Shown here one piece after another: positions 10,803 through 21,030 of a stretch of DNA of 64,000 bases. The stretch's first letter is position 1, and each line of letters begins with the position of its first letter. Below the pieces are notes generated by a model. It did no database searches. It saw only the letters and a list, made by a program, of their open reading frames with translations, and was not told the origin of the DNA. This DNA is from Corinectria fuckeliana (lineage: Eukaryota > Ascomycota > Sordariomycetes > Hypocreales > Nectriaceae): positions 115,180 to 179,179 of the forward strand of contig WPDH01000055.1 of NCBI GenBank assembly GCA_019137255.1, written 5' to 3'. Position numbers and translations under genes: made by a program.

Positions 10803-12686
10803 CTATGGAGAGGCTTCCTGAAGCGCGGGCTTATCCAAGTTTTCGGTGTCCACAATCAAGATTGCCCTTTCTGCGTGAAACTTCCGCATTGTACGGCGAC
10901 TAGTGTTGTGCCAAACTGTGACGAAGTCTCCTAGCTGGGCGATGCTCGTAGAAACGGGTCCTCGTGGAAGGGTGAGGGAGCTTGAGGTAGGGTAAAGCGT
11001 AGCGAGCATACTCTCAAAGTCGAAGCTTCTGTAGAGCGGATGGACCCAATCCGTCAAGCTGTAGTAGGTCTTGTCTCCCTCCGGTACGGATGGCTCATCA
11101 TAGCGCATGCCGTGCTGGAGTACAGACGCCGCCATGAGCAAACCAGGGCCCTTAGTTTTCCTACCCGGCCCATGGCCATCCAGATCAAGGGCAGCGTCAA
11201 GGTCCTTGTGCCCAAACGTCGCACGGACGAGTTCAAGGTACGAGGAAACTGCGGCAGGGCCTGGCGCAGATATGACGTTGAGCCCTCGGTCCATGTGGCG
11301 ACAGAGAAGTCTCGTGAGACTGCCCTTGCGGCACGGGCATTGCAAGCCATAAATGCGCCCCGTAGGTTGGCCGCCACAGCCGAGTTTTCGCAACCGACGC
11401 GCACGCCATGTATCGAAACAGGACCATGCCAAGGCCAAGATACCCGTCTGGGCGACTTCTTCCGAGTCGGTCAAGTGGAATGCAGGCTTTCCGCCTGTCA
11501 CGCGAGACAGCAGCATGCGATAAATCCTGATCATGGATGAAGGTGGGATGCGTTGGGCGAACCCGGGCAGATCGACGCCCTCGTCGGTGTTGGAAACTTC
11601 GTGAAGAAAGAAGGCTGCTGCGGCTGGCCAAAACTCCATGAGGTCTTGCCCCTTATCATCTACTACCACCAGCTGGCTTGGCGAGGAGAGGGAACTGACG
11701 TCTATTATATCTTCATCAACTGGTAGCGTATCTGGGTTATCTTGATGTTCACCTTCGTTGAGATCGAAGTGCCTCTTCATCCCAATTCTGACGGGACTGA
11801 CATGCACAAGTGCCGTGTGACGAGACAGTTCCACAATCTCGGCCCGAGCCTTTGACCACGCAGCAACCGAGTCGATGTATTGTGGGCTCCTGCGCGGAAA
11901 CTGGATTACGAACCCCGGCGCCTCCTCCAACTTCCCCCAGATTTTTCCGCAACGTTCAAGAGTTACTAACAAACTCGTCACGTTCTTGAAGGAAGACTTG
12001 TCTGTATCGCTCCAGTCTATCCTCCGAAGAAGTCTTTCCGGTGGACGAAAGTATGTTCCCTTGGTCTTCACCACGTCCCATTCGAGGTCACCCAAGGCCC
12101 ACCTAGGCAATGCCACGGACTTCGTCTGTTTCTTTGAGCTGGAGACAGACTGCTCCAGGCTTTTCTCGTCTGGGGAAGCACGGCGCTTCCGGCTAAGGAT
12201 GGGTTGTAATTCGCGTGTGGGTTCGGGCTTCTTCCCAAACAGTGCCAGGCCTTGGTTCTCCGGGGACTGCACTTTGCGTGCGAGAGTTGGCGAGCTGAGG
12301 CCACTTCCAGCCAAGAACTTGTTCTCCGAGGAAGCATGGCGCTTTCGGCCGAGAGTGGGCCGTAATATCTTGCGTGTGAGTGCTGGTTTCTTTTCAGACT
12401 GCACCGGGGTTTGGGTCTCCGGGGATTGCTCTTCGTGTATAATTCTGAGCTTCTTCAAGCCAAGGCTGATATCAGCCGAGGGCTCCGCCTCCGAAGAAGC
12501 ACGACATTTCCAGCTAAGGATGGGTTGTATCTCGTGCGCGAGATCTGGCGTCTTTTCATGCTGTTCTTGGGGTCGGTCCTCGGGGGATTGCACTTCGGGT
12601 GCGGATTCTAGCGAGCTGGGGCCACTTTCGACTGTGGGCTCATCCTCTGAGGAGGCACGAGGTTCCGGGCTAGATCTGGGCCGCAT
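10803..12686 (-). CDS. Unknown protein with N-terminal internal repeats
   Basis: A single open frame of 627 residues from ATG 12686. Residues 1-180 hold about three and a half degenerate copies of a 52-55-residue unit, anchored by RASSE/HASSE/RASPD at residues 10, 62, 117 and 169 and QSPE at 33, 87 and 140. Each unit includes a basic patch such as SRKRRAS, resembling nuclear localisation signals. Residues from about 195 on look globular, with W-rich stretches and one Cys cluster (CPCRKGSLTRLLCRH). I recognise no domain. Nuclear location is an inference from the basic patches. The length of the frame and its codon regularity argue for a real gene. Confidence 0.7.
   Translation of the reverse strand: MRPRSSPEPRASSEDEPTVESGPSSLESAPEVQSPEDRPQEQHEKTPDLAHEIQPILSWKCRASSEAEPSADISLGLKKLRIIHEEQSPETQTPVQSEKKPALTRKILRPTLGRKRHASSENKFLAGSGLSSPTLARKVQSPENQGLALFGKKPEPTRELQPILSRKRRASPDEKSLEQSVSSSKKQTKSVALPRWALGDLEWDVVKTKGTYFRPPERLLRRIDWSDTDKSSFKNVTSLLVTLERCGKIWGKLEEAPGFVIQFPRRSPQYIDSVAAWSKARAEIVELSRHTALVHVSPVRIGMKRHFDLNEGEHQDNPDTLPVDEDIIDVSSLSSPSQLVVVDDKGQDLMEFWPAAAAFFLHEVSNTDEGVDLPGFAQRIPPSSMIRIYRMLLSRVTGGKPAFHLTDSEEVAQTGILALAWSCFDTWRARRLRKLGCGGQPTGRIYGLQCPCRKGSLTRLLCRHMDRGLNVISAPGPAAVSSYLELVRATFGHKDLDAALDLDGHGPGRKTKGPGLLMAASVLQHGMRYDEPSVPEGDKTYYSLTDWVHPLYRSFDFESMLATLYPTSSSLTLPRGPVSTSIAQLGDFVTVWHNTSRRTMRKFHAERAILIVDTENLDKPALQEASP
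12147..12686 (-). repeat. Coding tandem repeat, about 160-bp unit
   Basis: The first 180 codons of the gene at 10803-12686 consist of about 3.5 imperfect copies of a 52-55-codon unit. The units differ at many positions, so this is an old expansion that keeps the reading frame. Confidence 0.65.
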
Positions 12687-13530
12687 TTCGTGTGTGGGTT
12701 TGTGATTGATTTCTTTGTTAGGAGTGGTTAACGACAGAAAGGGGATGGTGAGTCCGCGAGAAAGAAGCGGTTATTAACAAGATGGAGGACCAATGTTGAC
12801 TGAGTGAAAGAGAGAGCGAATTACTTATATACCGGCCTTGGCTTGGTAATGAACACCAGCGCAGACACACGCAGCCGATACTTAACCACTAGCAAAACGC
12901 GAGAAAGTCCCGAGCGGTTCCATTACTTGAACACCTAAACAAACGGTCCATTAAGTGAAGCTGTTCTGATAAAACCAAACGGACAATGCGAGAATAGAGA
13001 CAAAGGAAGAGAATACCCATACAACAATCACAAACCACCCTACCTTTGTATTTTCTTCATCTGTTCTTCTTCTGCGTCTTTACCTTCCCTCTTTCATATT
13101 CATCAAAACATGCCTAACTTCATAGAACTGGTTCAGCCTGGTCAGCTAGTACGCCCAAACGTGAGTAATGGAGATAAATCGGGCCTTTAGTATAGAAAAC
13201 AAGAATTTCTAAACAGATAGCCCAGTCTAGTAGCCTGTGATTAAAGTGCTAGGAATGGTGTAGCACTCTTCGGGGAGGCTTCTTTGAGGCCTTTCACCAT
13301 GACGGCGGGTCCGTAGACGGTGGTTCATTGGAGATAATTCACCCCCAGCACAACGACACACAATGCTGGCACCTGATAAATCATTATATCATGCATTGCA
13401 TATGCAACCCATCGAGCCAATTATCGTCCCAACCCGCCCAACGGTCTGAAATTCAAACAGCCCTGAGCCATTTTTCACCTCTGTTCCTCCTCCTCTATCA
13501 ACACCTTACACACGAGCAAACACAAAGAAA
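12687..13530. other. Divergent promoter region
   Basis: Lies between the minus-strand repeat protein and the plus-strand exonuclease. Apart from the possible micro-gene at 13110-13244 I see only promoter-like sequence, with CT-rich tracts at about 13040-13110 and 13430-13500. Confidence 0.5.
13110..13244 (+). CDS. Possible spliced micro-gene (24 residues)
   Basis: ATG 13110 follows a strongly CT-rich, promoter/UTR-like stretch ending CATCAAAACATG. Seventeen codons (MPNFIELVQPGQLVRPN) run into a good donor (GTGAGT at 13161). A TTTCTAAAC branch and TAG acceptor at 13220 lead to seven more codons and a stop at 13244. The splice signals are convincing, but the peptide is very short. It may instead be the remnant 5' end of a lost gene or a uORF. 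Confidence 0.2.
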
Positions 13531-14769
13531 ATGCCGAGGAAGCAGGCAAACGGACAGCCGCAGTGTAAAATATGCTTCACCTTCTTCCAAGACCCGTTCA
13601 ATCTTGCTGAACACTGTCTGGGGACCGGGCATCAAGCCCATCAGTGCTGTCACCGATGCGTTAAGTGGTTTGGCAGCACACAATCTCTGGCGCAGCATAT
13701 GGCCTCCAAGCACGAGAAACTCCGCGCAGCCATGCCATCACCAAATATTACTCTAGTGCCGGAGACGGGTTATGGCTCAGCGTCTACTGCTCTCGGACCA
13801 TACCACTTCAGAGACCGGGAATACAAGCGCTTGTGGCCGCCAGACATGCACGTCGTTCACTATCTTTTCCTCGTCGCTTGCCATTCGCAAGATCGCCTCA
13901 AAAAGGAAGGGTATTTTATGCCAGATGACTTGTTCAACAGGTCCCGCGTTGCGAAAAAGGACACGATCACCCGGAGGCAATGTCTTCCTACGCCTAGGTG
14001 TGACCCCTGGTTCCCAAAAAGAAAGGCCATCGCTTTCGATTGCGAGATGGCGGGTGTTGAGGGAGGGAGTAGTGGGGTGGTATCAATCTGCGTCGTCGAC
14101 CTCTTCACCGGAGAAGTACTGATAAATTCCCTCGTCAAGCCACGGGAGCCCATTGTTGAATGGCGCAGCAACATACATGGTATCACCCCTCCGATCATGT
14201 CGATAGCCGTCGCTCATAAGCAGACTCTCGATGGCTGGGAGGCAGCGCGTGAAGAACTCTGGAAGCACGTCAACGAGGATACCGTGATGGTGGGACAGTC
14301 GCTCCAATTTGATCTGAAGGCTCTGCGAGTGTTACACACCAAGATTGTCGACACCGCCATTCTTACCGCCGACGCAGTTTTCGGCGGGGGTGAAGGTACA
14401 GGCCGAAGATGGGGTCTTCAGTCGATGTGCGAGGAACTGCTGCACCTGCGGATTCGCCAGGGATCTGGAGTTCATAGCGGATTGGAGGACACCATGGCAG
14501 CACGTGAGCTAGCTTTACGGTGTCTTTGCGATCCGGTCGGGTTGCAGCAATGGGCAAACAAGGCCCGGAAGTCGTCCCAGTCTGAAAGAGAAATGAACAG
14601 GAAGCGTAACCAAAGACTGGCAGCTAAAGTACGACGCACGGCAGGTAATTGGAGCGGTGGAGAGGGCGGTTACAGTCATCAGTACGACAGGAGCGATTAT
14701 GAGATCCTTCGATGGGAAGATGTGATGGACTGGGATGTATGGCCGAAGTCGCCTCCTGACTCAGATTGA
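13531..14769 (+). CDS. Zinc-finger DEDDh 3'-5' exonuclease (REXO4/ISG20-like)
   Basis: Single exon, 412 residues. Residues about 9-60 hold two C2H2-type fingers (CKICFTFFQ...H...H and CCHRCVKWF...H...H). From about residue 166 an RNase-T/DEDDh exonuclease domain follows: AFDCEMAG supplies the first Asp and Glu, GQSLQFDLKAL the second Asp, and HSGLEDTMAARELAL the general-base His and last Asp. The HGITPP loop is also typical of the REXO family. Members trim structured RNAs, often in the nucleolus during rRNA maturation; here the RNA target is inferred. The basic C-terminal segment (about residues 345-375) may bind RNA. ATG 13531 follows an A-rich leader. Confidence 0.88.
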   Translation: MPRKQANGQPQCKICFTFFQDPFNLAEHCLGTGHQAHQCCHRCVKWFGSTQSLAQHMASKHEKLRAAMPSPNITLVPETGYGSASTALGPYHFRDREYKRLWPPDMHVVHYLFLVACHSQDRLKKEGYFMPDDLFNRSRVAKKDTITRRQCLPTPRCDPWFPKRKAIAFDCEMAGVEGGSSGVVSICVVDLFTGEVLINSLVKPREPIVEWRSNIHGITPPIMSIAVAHKQTLDGWEAAREELWKHVNEDTVMVGQSLQFDLKALRVLHTKIVDTAILTADAVFGGGEGTGRRWGLQSMCEELLHLRIRQGSGVHSGLEDTMAARELALRCLCDPVGLQQWANKARKSSQSEREMNRKRNQRLAAKVRRTAGNWSGGEGGYSHQYDRSDYEILRWEDVMDWDVWPKSPPDSD

Positions 14770-17700
14770 GGCGGCCTTCTCGGTGAATCATGGCGGAAGA
14801 TTTAGCCATTTGCGTTTATACATAACAGCTAGGATGAAGGATGATGTACATTTGTCCCGAAAGGCTTCATCAGCACAAGCAAGGTTGGCCGTGAGCCTAG
14901 ACTTACAGCTAGAGAGCTCGCCATGCCTTTTAGTTCGAGGTCGTGAAACTGATTGAAATAGACTCCTATCACGTCCTGTATCTCTGGGCCCTCGTAGGAC
15001 TCGTCTCCGAGACTACTGGGTTTTGGAAACGCTCATCCCCGTCTGTCCGGTCGAAACGTGAGAACGGCAGCTGTAACTGTTCACAGATCTAGCGGACAGT
15101 CTCGCTGTATGTCTCTTTCTTTGACGTTGACGCGGAATGCAAAACGGATGTCTTGCCGAACATGGCCATGGTGCTGTCATGAGTAGGCTAGGAGTACAGG
15201 CTATAATATAAGTATGTATAGCTGCTCTGTCGGTGTGATAGGTCAGGGCCGCAGCTGAATCTGCCGACAGGGCTTAGACGAGACCGTCATCAGGATCCCA
15301 GCCAAGAACGTAGCCAAGACCGTAGCAGCCGGCAAGCCGGAGTGCCAGCAAAGTCTTGCTGCCTAGACACCGAAGACCAGGCGCGGCTTATCTTGGAATC
15401 GGTCGGGCAGCCAGTTTGGCTCGATTTGGTGGGCTGGATTGGCTGGGCGGTTGAAAGGTCTGTTGGCCGGGCTGCCGGAGCGTAGCGCCAAGTAATTCCA
15501 AGCTGCTGCTGCCTTGGCAAAAATTTGAAGGTGTCCAAAGAGCTGATTTCGCAGTGGGAAGAGGACGCTGCTGATGCCGTAGATATGTCTGAGTTTGACG
15601 GTCAAGGCAGCAGTAGGCGACGACGTGCAGCTTCAAGTACGTGATTTGAGCCGCCCAGTGTTTCACGGGGTTCAGCTGAAGTATGATGAGTTGATTGAAT
15701 GCTGGATTTTTCCACCAGTTAGATAGATATTGTAGGATCCGAAGAAGAATGGAGCCATGTTCGTTTCTGTTCCAGCTACGCCTTTGTTGCTTCGTCAGTC
15801 TTTCTTGCGCAGTCACTAAGCTAGGATGGCAGGGTGCCTAACAGCCTCTACTCGTTACGGGCCTTCTTAAATCTGATGAATCTGTGCTAAGGGCAATTCT
15901 CGCAAGTGTGCTTTAATATGTCGCCTGTCGCCAACGTACGTAAGTCGAGACTTATTAAAATCCTCTTGCGTGCGCCCTCGCTGACTCAATTAACTCGACT
16001 ATGACTGACTCATATGGTAGAATGTAGTAATCTACTAATATCAACATACTAAAATAAGAGACAATTACAAAATCGTGTACTTTTGATCATACTAGAAATA
16101 ATACTAATTTGCACCAATACATTTCATGCTCTCGTCTCTCATCCCACTTGAAAATCCATGACAGGTAAAGTTTACGCTTGTCTTGCAGCACAAATGAAAA
16201 CTATTACTAGGAGGGTTCAAGATCTCTATCTAGACAGCTAACTTGGGTTATTGTAATTACATCCCTTCTTCACTCTGTGGCAGTGTGCTCAGTTCTGCTG
16301 CTGGATGGCTACCCTAGAACCCGTGCCGCTTTGTTTGCTCGGCAATCACTCGACACGAGATGGTAAGACTACCAGTCTTTTCTTCAGGGCGGTATTATTT
16401 GCGAGGTAGTCAACGATGGACTTCGCGCAAAGAAAGACTACGCGACAGAGAGGGCTATCTACCATGATTGCGGTATTCCACACCAAAACCTGTTCAATAT
16501 GATGAATTTTCCAGCACACAGTGGAACGCAGCTATTCTTTCATACAAGTCTCATCATTCAGTATTCAATGGTCTCGCTTATGCCCACCGCACTGGAAGTC
16601 GAGAACTAATCTGGGACCAACTCGTTTGCAAACCCATTGATTGCCTGCCTTGCCGCCCTCCTTAATCCGTATCAACGCAATCTAAGAACGACAAAAGGTC
16701 CACGGCTAAACGGAAGTTTTTACTGTCTTGTGTGACGCATTTCCCAATCTCGGCGACAGATGAAGATCAAACTTGGACGAAGAACCAAAGAGTTTTGCCT
16801 CCCGCGGTCAATCGTCTTGAAACCCCATTGCCAAACCAACACCTAGACCTATTGTTGCGACCCTTTCGGACGCACCTTTTCTTCTTCAATGCCTAGATCA
16901 GAAGACGAAACTTGTTGCAGACTGTCCTCATCCCTAGCGAGACTCATGCCCCACGAGTCGTAGTGGAGAATGGACCCTGGCCGAAACCACGTCCGAAACG
17001 CACCAAGATGGCCGAAGCCGAGACACAGCGGGAAATATGACGGGAATGTCGCTTGGCTTCTCGAAATTAGGCAGTAATTAAATCAGTGGCTGGTTGATGC
17101 TGGACACGAAATGCCCAAAGATCCTTAGGCAATCGTCATGATGGCTCGTTTGCTTGCTTAGACAAAAAAAAACCATGTTGGTTTTGAGAATGAGCTCTCA
17201 GCCGTCACTCTTGGTTATCTAGCTGCTACGCCGGCCTGAATGTCTTAAAATATTTCAATTCGGCTGTTTATTAAAAGCCGAAACCACGTCTTGCAACACG
17301 CTGGGTGGATGCCTTCATTGAGCCAAGCGCACCTTGACGCACCCTGGGCATCGGTAGCCGCCGAAGGACCTGCGAGACGTCTCCAAGATTCCCCACCGAG
17401 ATCTTGCGTCAGATCTTGCGTCGCGAGGTTTGGCCCTTGTGTCAGCTCCCAGACGAGATTCGTCCCATGCCCGTGACGATGCGTCCCATGCCCGCGATGA
17501 TGAGCTTCTCCTTAGTACCTAGTTTGGGCGGGGAAACCCCCCAAATCGCAGCCAATGCGCGCCGGCGAGCCGTCTTGAACCGCGCCTCAGAAGAGGTTGG
17601 TGCAGTCTGCATCACGGAGATGGATCGTCTTGGTTGTTCCAGGGGCGCGCGCTGTCGCGGTGATGTTTCCGCCGCCGGCGTCAGAAGGGCATCGCCAGCC

Positions 17701-18036
17701 GCCAGCCAATGCGTGCAGCCGAGGCGAGCGCGGCTTTTCGTCGACTTTCCAAACAGCTGCTGGCCTTCCTGATCGTCGGGATGCGACAGACCTCGTAGCA
17801 AGTGGTGTTGGCAATGCCGACGTCATGGTGGTGGGAAACGCCATATAAGGACTCGGTGCATCGTGTACTCTTCTGTCTGCTTAGCTTCACCACCAACACT
17901 TCTAATTCATCTTCGCTTCTTGCTTCTTGCTTCTTTTCTGTCGCTCGAGGTCCTGGCGATCCGGCATTCTTTCACTTCATTTCCTTCCAATCCCTCATTT
18001 ATCACCTTGTGCAGGCACATTTTCTTTCCTTCAACC
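14770..18036. other. Gene-poor stretch of about 3.3 kb
   Basis: I find no coherent protein. The stretch 15260-15830 is open on both strands, but only with low-complexity, shadow-like peptides. About 15900-16100 is AT-rich. The 17300-17850 part is GC-richer with overlapping open frames and no domain. The last 150 bases, CT-rich, are the likely promoter of the Egh16-like gene. Confidence 0.5.
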
Positions 18037-19410
18037 ATGTCTTCTCTTCGAGCTGTCCTTGCCCAACTTTCGTTTGTGGCCTTCGTTAGTGGCCACGGCG
18101 TGATCCTCAACGCCCAAGGCCTCGACGGTTCCCCTGCCAGCGTTGGCTTCCAAGGTACGAGAACACGGCTCCGTCGGGAAGTTGTCCATGCTCACAGATA
18201 TCTCAGTCGACCCTGCCATCGCCCGAAACTGCACCACCATTAACCCCTGCCAACAAGACGCCACCCTCATTCGCGACGCCGAGATCAAAGCCAACGTCGT
18301 GAACCAGTGTGGCCGCACTGAGCTCACGGGAAACATCGATGTGGGAGAGAACACCGAGAACGCCCTGGCTGCCAAACAAGTCACCCAAGTTTCAGCCGGA
18401 AGTGAGCTCACGGTGACAATCCACCAAGTCAATGCCGATGGCGCCGGGCCATACGCATGCGATCTTGACGAGACTAGCAACACCGGAACCATTACTCAAG
18501 TAAGAACCACATATTGGATTCTCGTGGCCGAGCACTCCGCTAACCTGAATCGAAGAACCTCACGGTTACGAACAATGTTCCCGGCACCAACGGCTTCTCT
18601 CAGGCCAAGACGCAGGCGTTCAACATTACAGTCAAGATGCCTGACCAGTTCACCTGCACTGGAGGTAAGCAATGCCACTCCCCGAGAAAGAGGCTGAACT
18701 GACGAATCCCAGCTTCGACTGGCAACGTGTGCACCGTCCGCTGCCGCAACAACGCCCTGGCTGGTCCGTTCGGCGGTTGCTTCGCGGTCCAGCAGGCCGA
18801 CACTGACACGAAGACCAACGTGGCGAACTCCATCAAGACCGAACAGACCCTGGATGCCGTTCTTGCGCAAGTTCAGAAGGACCAGGCCGACTTCCAAGTC
18901 GCTGTCGACTCCAACAAGAACGCCGGCGCCGACTCGGCTGCGCAGAACCTCGCCGCTGTAAATGCCATCCTGAGCGGATCCATCGTTTCCAAGGTCGCTG
19001 CTCAAGAGACTCCCACCGTGGTTCAGGACGGTGGTGCCCAGGCGACTCCGGCTGCAGGCGACGCCGCCGCCACCACGTCAGCAGCCAACCTCGGTTCTGG
19101 TGGTGACGCTGTTACTTCCGCCATTACTCCAGCCAACCCTGCGCAGACCGGCACTAACGGTAACAATGGAGGCAACGGTAGAGGACAGGGCAGAGGAAAG
19201 GGCAGAGGAAAGGGAAACGCTAACGGAAACGCCAACGGTAATGCCAATGGTAACGCCAACGGTAACGCCAACGGTAACGCCAATGGAAACGCCAATGGTA
19301 ACGCCAACGGTAATGCTAATGGAAACGCCAATGGTTTTGGTCGTTTCCGAAACGGACAGCGCCAGGCGAAGAGGGGTCTGCGATGGGCTAAGCGGGTGGT
19401 GCACCTTTGA
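18037..19410 (+). CDS. Egh16-like secreted (appressorium-type) protein
   Basis: Four exons, 18037-18154, 18198-18499, 18556-18664 and 18713-19410, give 408 residues with consistent phases. A signal peptide (MSSLRAVLAQLSFVAFVSG) is followed by the family start HGVILNAQGLDGSPASVGF. The Cys-containing core (RNCTTINPCQQD, NQCGRTEL, FTCTGG, VCTVRCRN) fits the gEgh16/Mas (GAS1/GAS2) family, whose described members are expressed in appressoria of plant pathogens; a role here is inference only. The mature core is followed by an Ala/Thr-rich linker, a Gly-Arg-Lys stretch, ten exact NANG tetrapeptide repeats, and a basic end with KR dibasic sites that could be processed by a Kex2-type protease. Intron 1 is only 43 nt. 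Confidence 0.85.
19216..19335 (+). repeat. 12-bp coding minisatellite, 10 units (NANG)
   Basis: Ten perfect-length 12-bp units of the form AAYGCYAAYGGW encode NANG ten times. Units differ only at silent third positions, so the peptide is under more constraint than the DNA, or the expansion is old enough for synonymous drift. Confidence 0.9.
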
Positions 19411-19741
19411 GCTCTCTAGAGAGCGTCAGGTCTTGCCTGAAATACGGGCTGCTTGGTTTCATTTCGAAACATGGTGAGGCAAATGGGTACTGTGTTGGAT
19501 GAGGATTGGTCCTTAGTATTGGGTATATTCTGGGTATTATCAATGTGCCATCGAGTTTTCCTGCATAATCTATATCTTTGTCTTTCATCACTGGAGGTAT
19601 GCTTGTTCGTGCGCAAGCCGTGTGCACCTTTCCAGTTGCCTCGTCAATGCTCATGTTGTCAACGGTCGTGAGAAGCTCGTCGCGTCGAGTTGGAGTGAAC
19701 GTCCTGCGACCCATCTGAGAAGGGACACCAACGTAAGGGCA
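19411..19741. other. Convergent intergenic region
   Basis: The 3' flanks of the Egh16-like gene and of MED18. Short frames here have no domain. Confidence 0.6.
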
Positions 19742-20631
19742 TCAGCATTTTCCAATCATTACTTTCTGGGGCAAGGCTTGAATCCCCTGCTGCTGTTGTG
19801 CAATTCTTGTATCATGCACCTTGCGGTCGATGGACTTGAAGTCAAAGACACCTTCCAATTCACCACGGATCGCCATCAGCTGGTCCTGGGCTTTGCGAAT
19901 TTCATCAGGCTTGTTGTCCTGTAGCACATGGGCTTTGACTTGAAGAAACCAGCGCTTCTGCATGTCGATAGGCGTCAACGATTCCCAGGCTGGCAAGTGA
20001 GTTGAAGGGCTGGCCAACTGCTCTCTCGTCTCCAACGGGACGTGCTGGTCAAGGGGCTTCAAGAAGTATTGTCTGGCGAGGCAGTACTCGATATCTTCAC
20101 GGAAGAATCGGTAGACCTCCTCTATCGTCTCGGTCTTGAACCTGGGACGTGTCAGTGACTGGACGCAAGCAGCGAGTGATCAACATACTGATGATTATTG
20201 TCCCGCATTATAGAGGGAAGCTTTTTTTGATCCCAAAGCTCTACCTTTTTGCGCTGGGTAAGAATAGGTCGGCCATGCGGCGGATCCGGAAAGTCGGTCC
20301 ATCGCAGGATGCCTGGCGTCGTGTCGAGATCGACGGGGGCTGCATTTGGACCCATGTCGCGGTCTTTCAGCACTTCATACCGAGCTTGAAGCACAAACGA
20401 TTGGCGGCCAAGATTTTGGTGCAGGTCTTTCCACAGAAAGCCGACGTCTTTACGGATGGGCTTGTCGATGGAGCTCTGGTTGGAGATGCCGACGGGCCTG
20501 GGCGGCCCTTGGAAGTAGAGCACGCGGTGGACACTCTCCCACGGGGACATGCCGCAGAGACCGCCGAGAACAGCGCATGCCGCGCCAAAGTCGTTGTCCT
20601 CAACGAGCGCCGTCAGGAACACCTCGTACAT
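19742..20631 (-). CDS. MED18: Mediator complex subunit 18
   Basis: Exons 20631-20189 and 20141-19742 with a 47-nt intron (GTATGT...CCCAG) give 280 residues. The start MYEVFLTALVED and the following AACAVLGGLCGM, HRVLYFQGPPRPVG and FLWKDLHQNL segments match the Med18/Srb5 family. After the splice come EVYRFFREDIEYCLARQY and an amphipathic C-terminal end. MED18 sits in the Mediator head module with MED20 and links activators to RNA polymerase II in the nucleus. An open frame runs further upstream past ATG 20631, but without another ATG in a conserved context. The gene is divergent from PNK1, with 399 bp between the two starts. Confidence 0.87.
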
Positions 20632-21030
20632 GGTGGCGGGGTGTTTCGGGGTTGTCGAACACGCAGAGCACGATGGATGGCACACTTTGTAGATCGCTCG
20701 CAGATCGCCGGGAAGACCGCGCACGTCGGCAGGAAAATTGTGTCGGATTAATCTTGCAAATCTTCGAGTTGCACGATGTGGTTGTTTGTAGGATCTGCAG
20801 GACGGGTAAGCACCCTTGTTTTGCTGCGATGAGCAACGGTGATTGAAGCTCTGGTGGATCTTCAACGGCACAAACCCGGGCACGTGACTTCGCGTTAGGA
20901 CAATCTGGATACTCTAGGTACGCGAGGAGAGCCTCGGCAAGCAGCGCCTCGACATCGACACTCTTCCCATCAGGATCCAGCGACGGCACCGAGGCTGAAT
21001 GCCACCATTCTTTCGACCTCTCTATTCGCA
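20632..21030. promoter_or_regulatory. Shared divergent promoter of MED18 and PNK1
   Basis: The 399 bp between the two start codons must hold both promoters. A CACGTGAC E-box-like element lies at about 20881. The minus strand is open through this stretch with a faint ankyrin-like look (SPLLIAAKQGCLPVLQIL), but no ATG fits. Confidence 0.6.

Noticed and set aside
15388..15816. 142-codon minus-strand frame
   Set aside because: Low-complexity Gln/Pro/Arg composition, no domain and equally open other frames.
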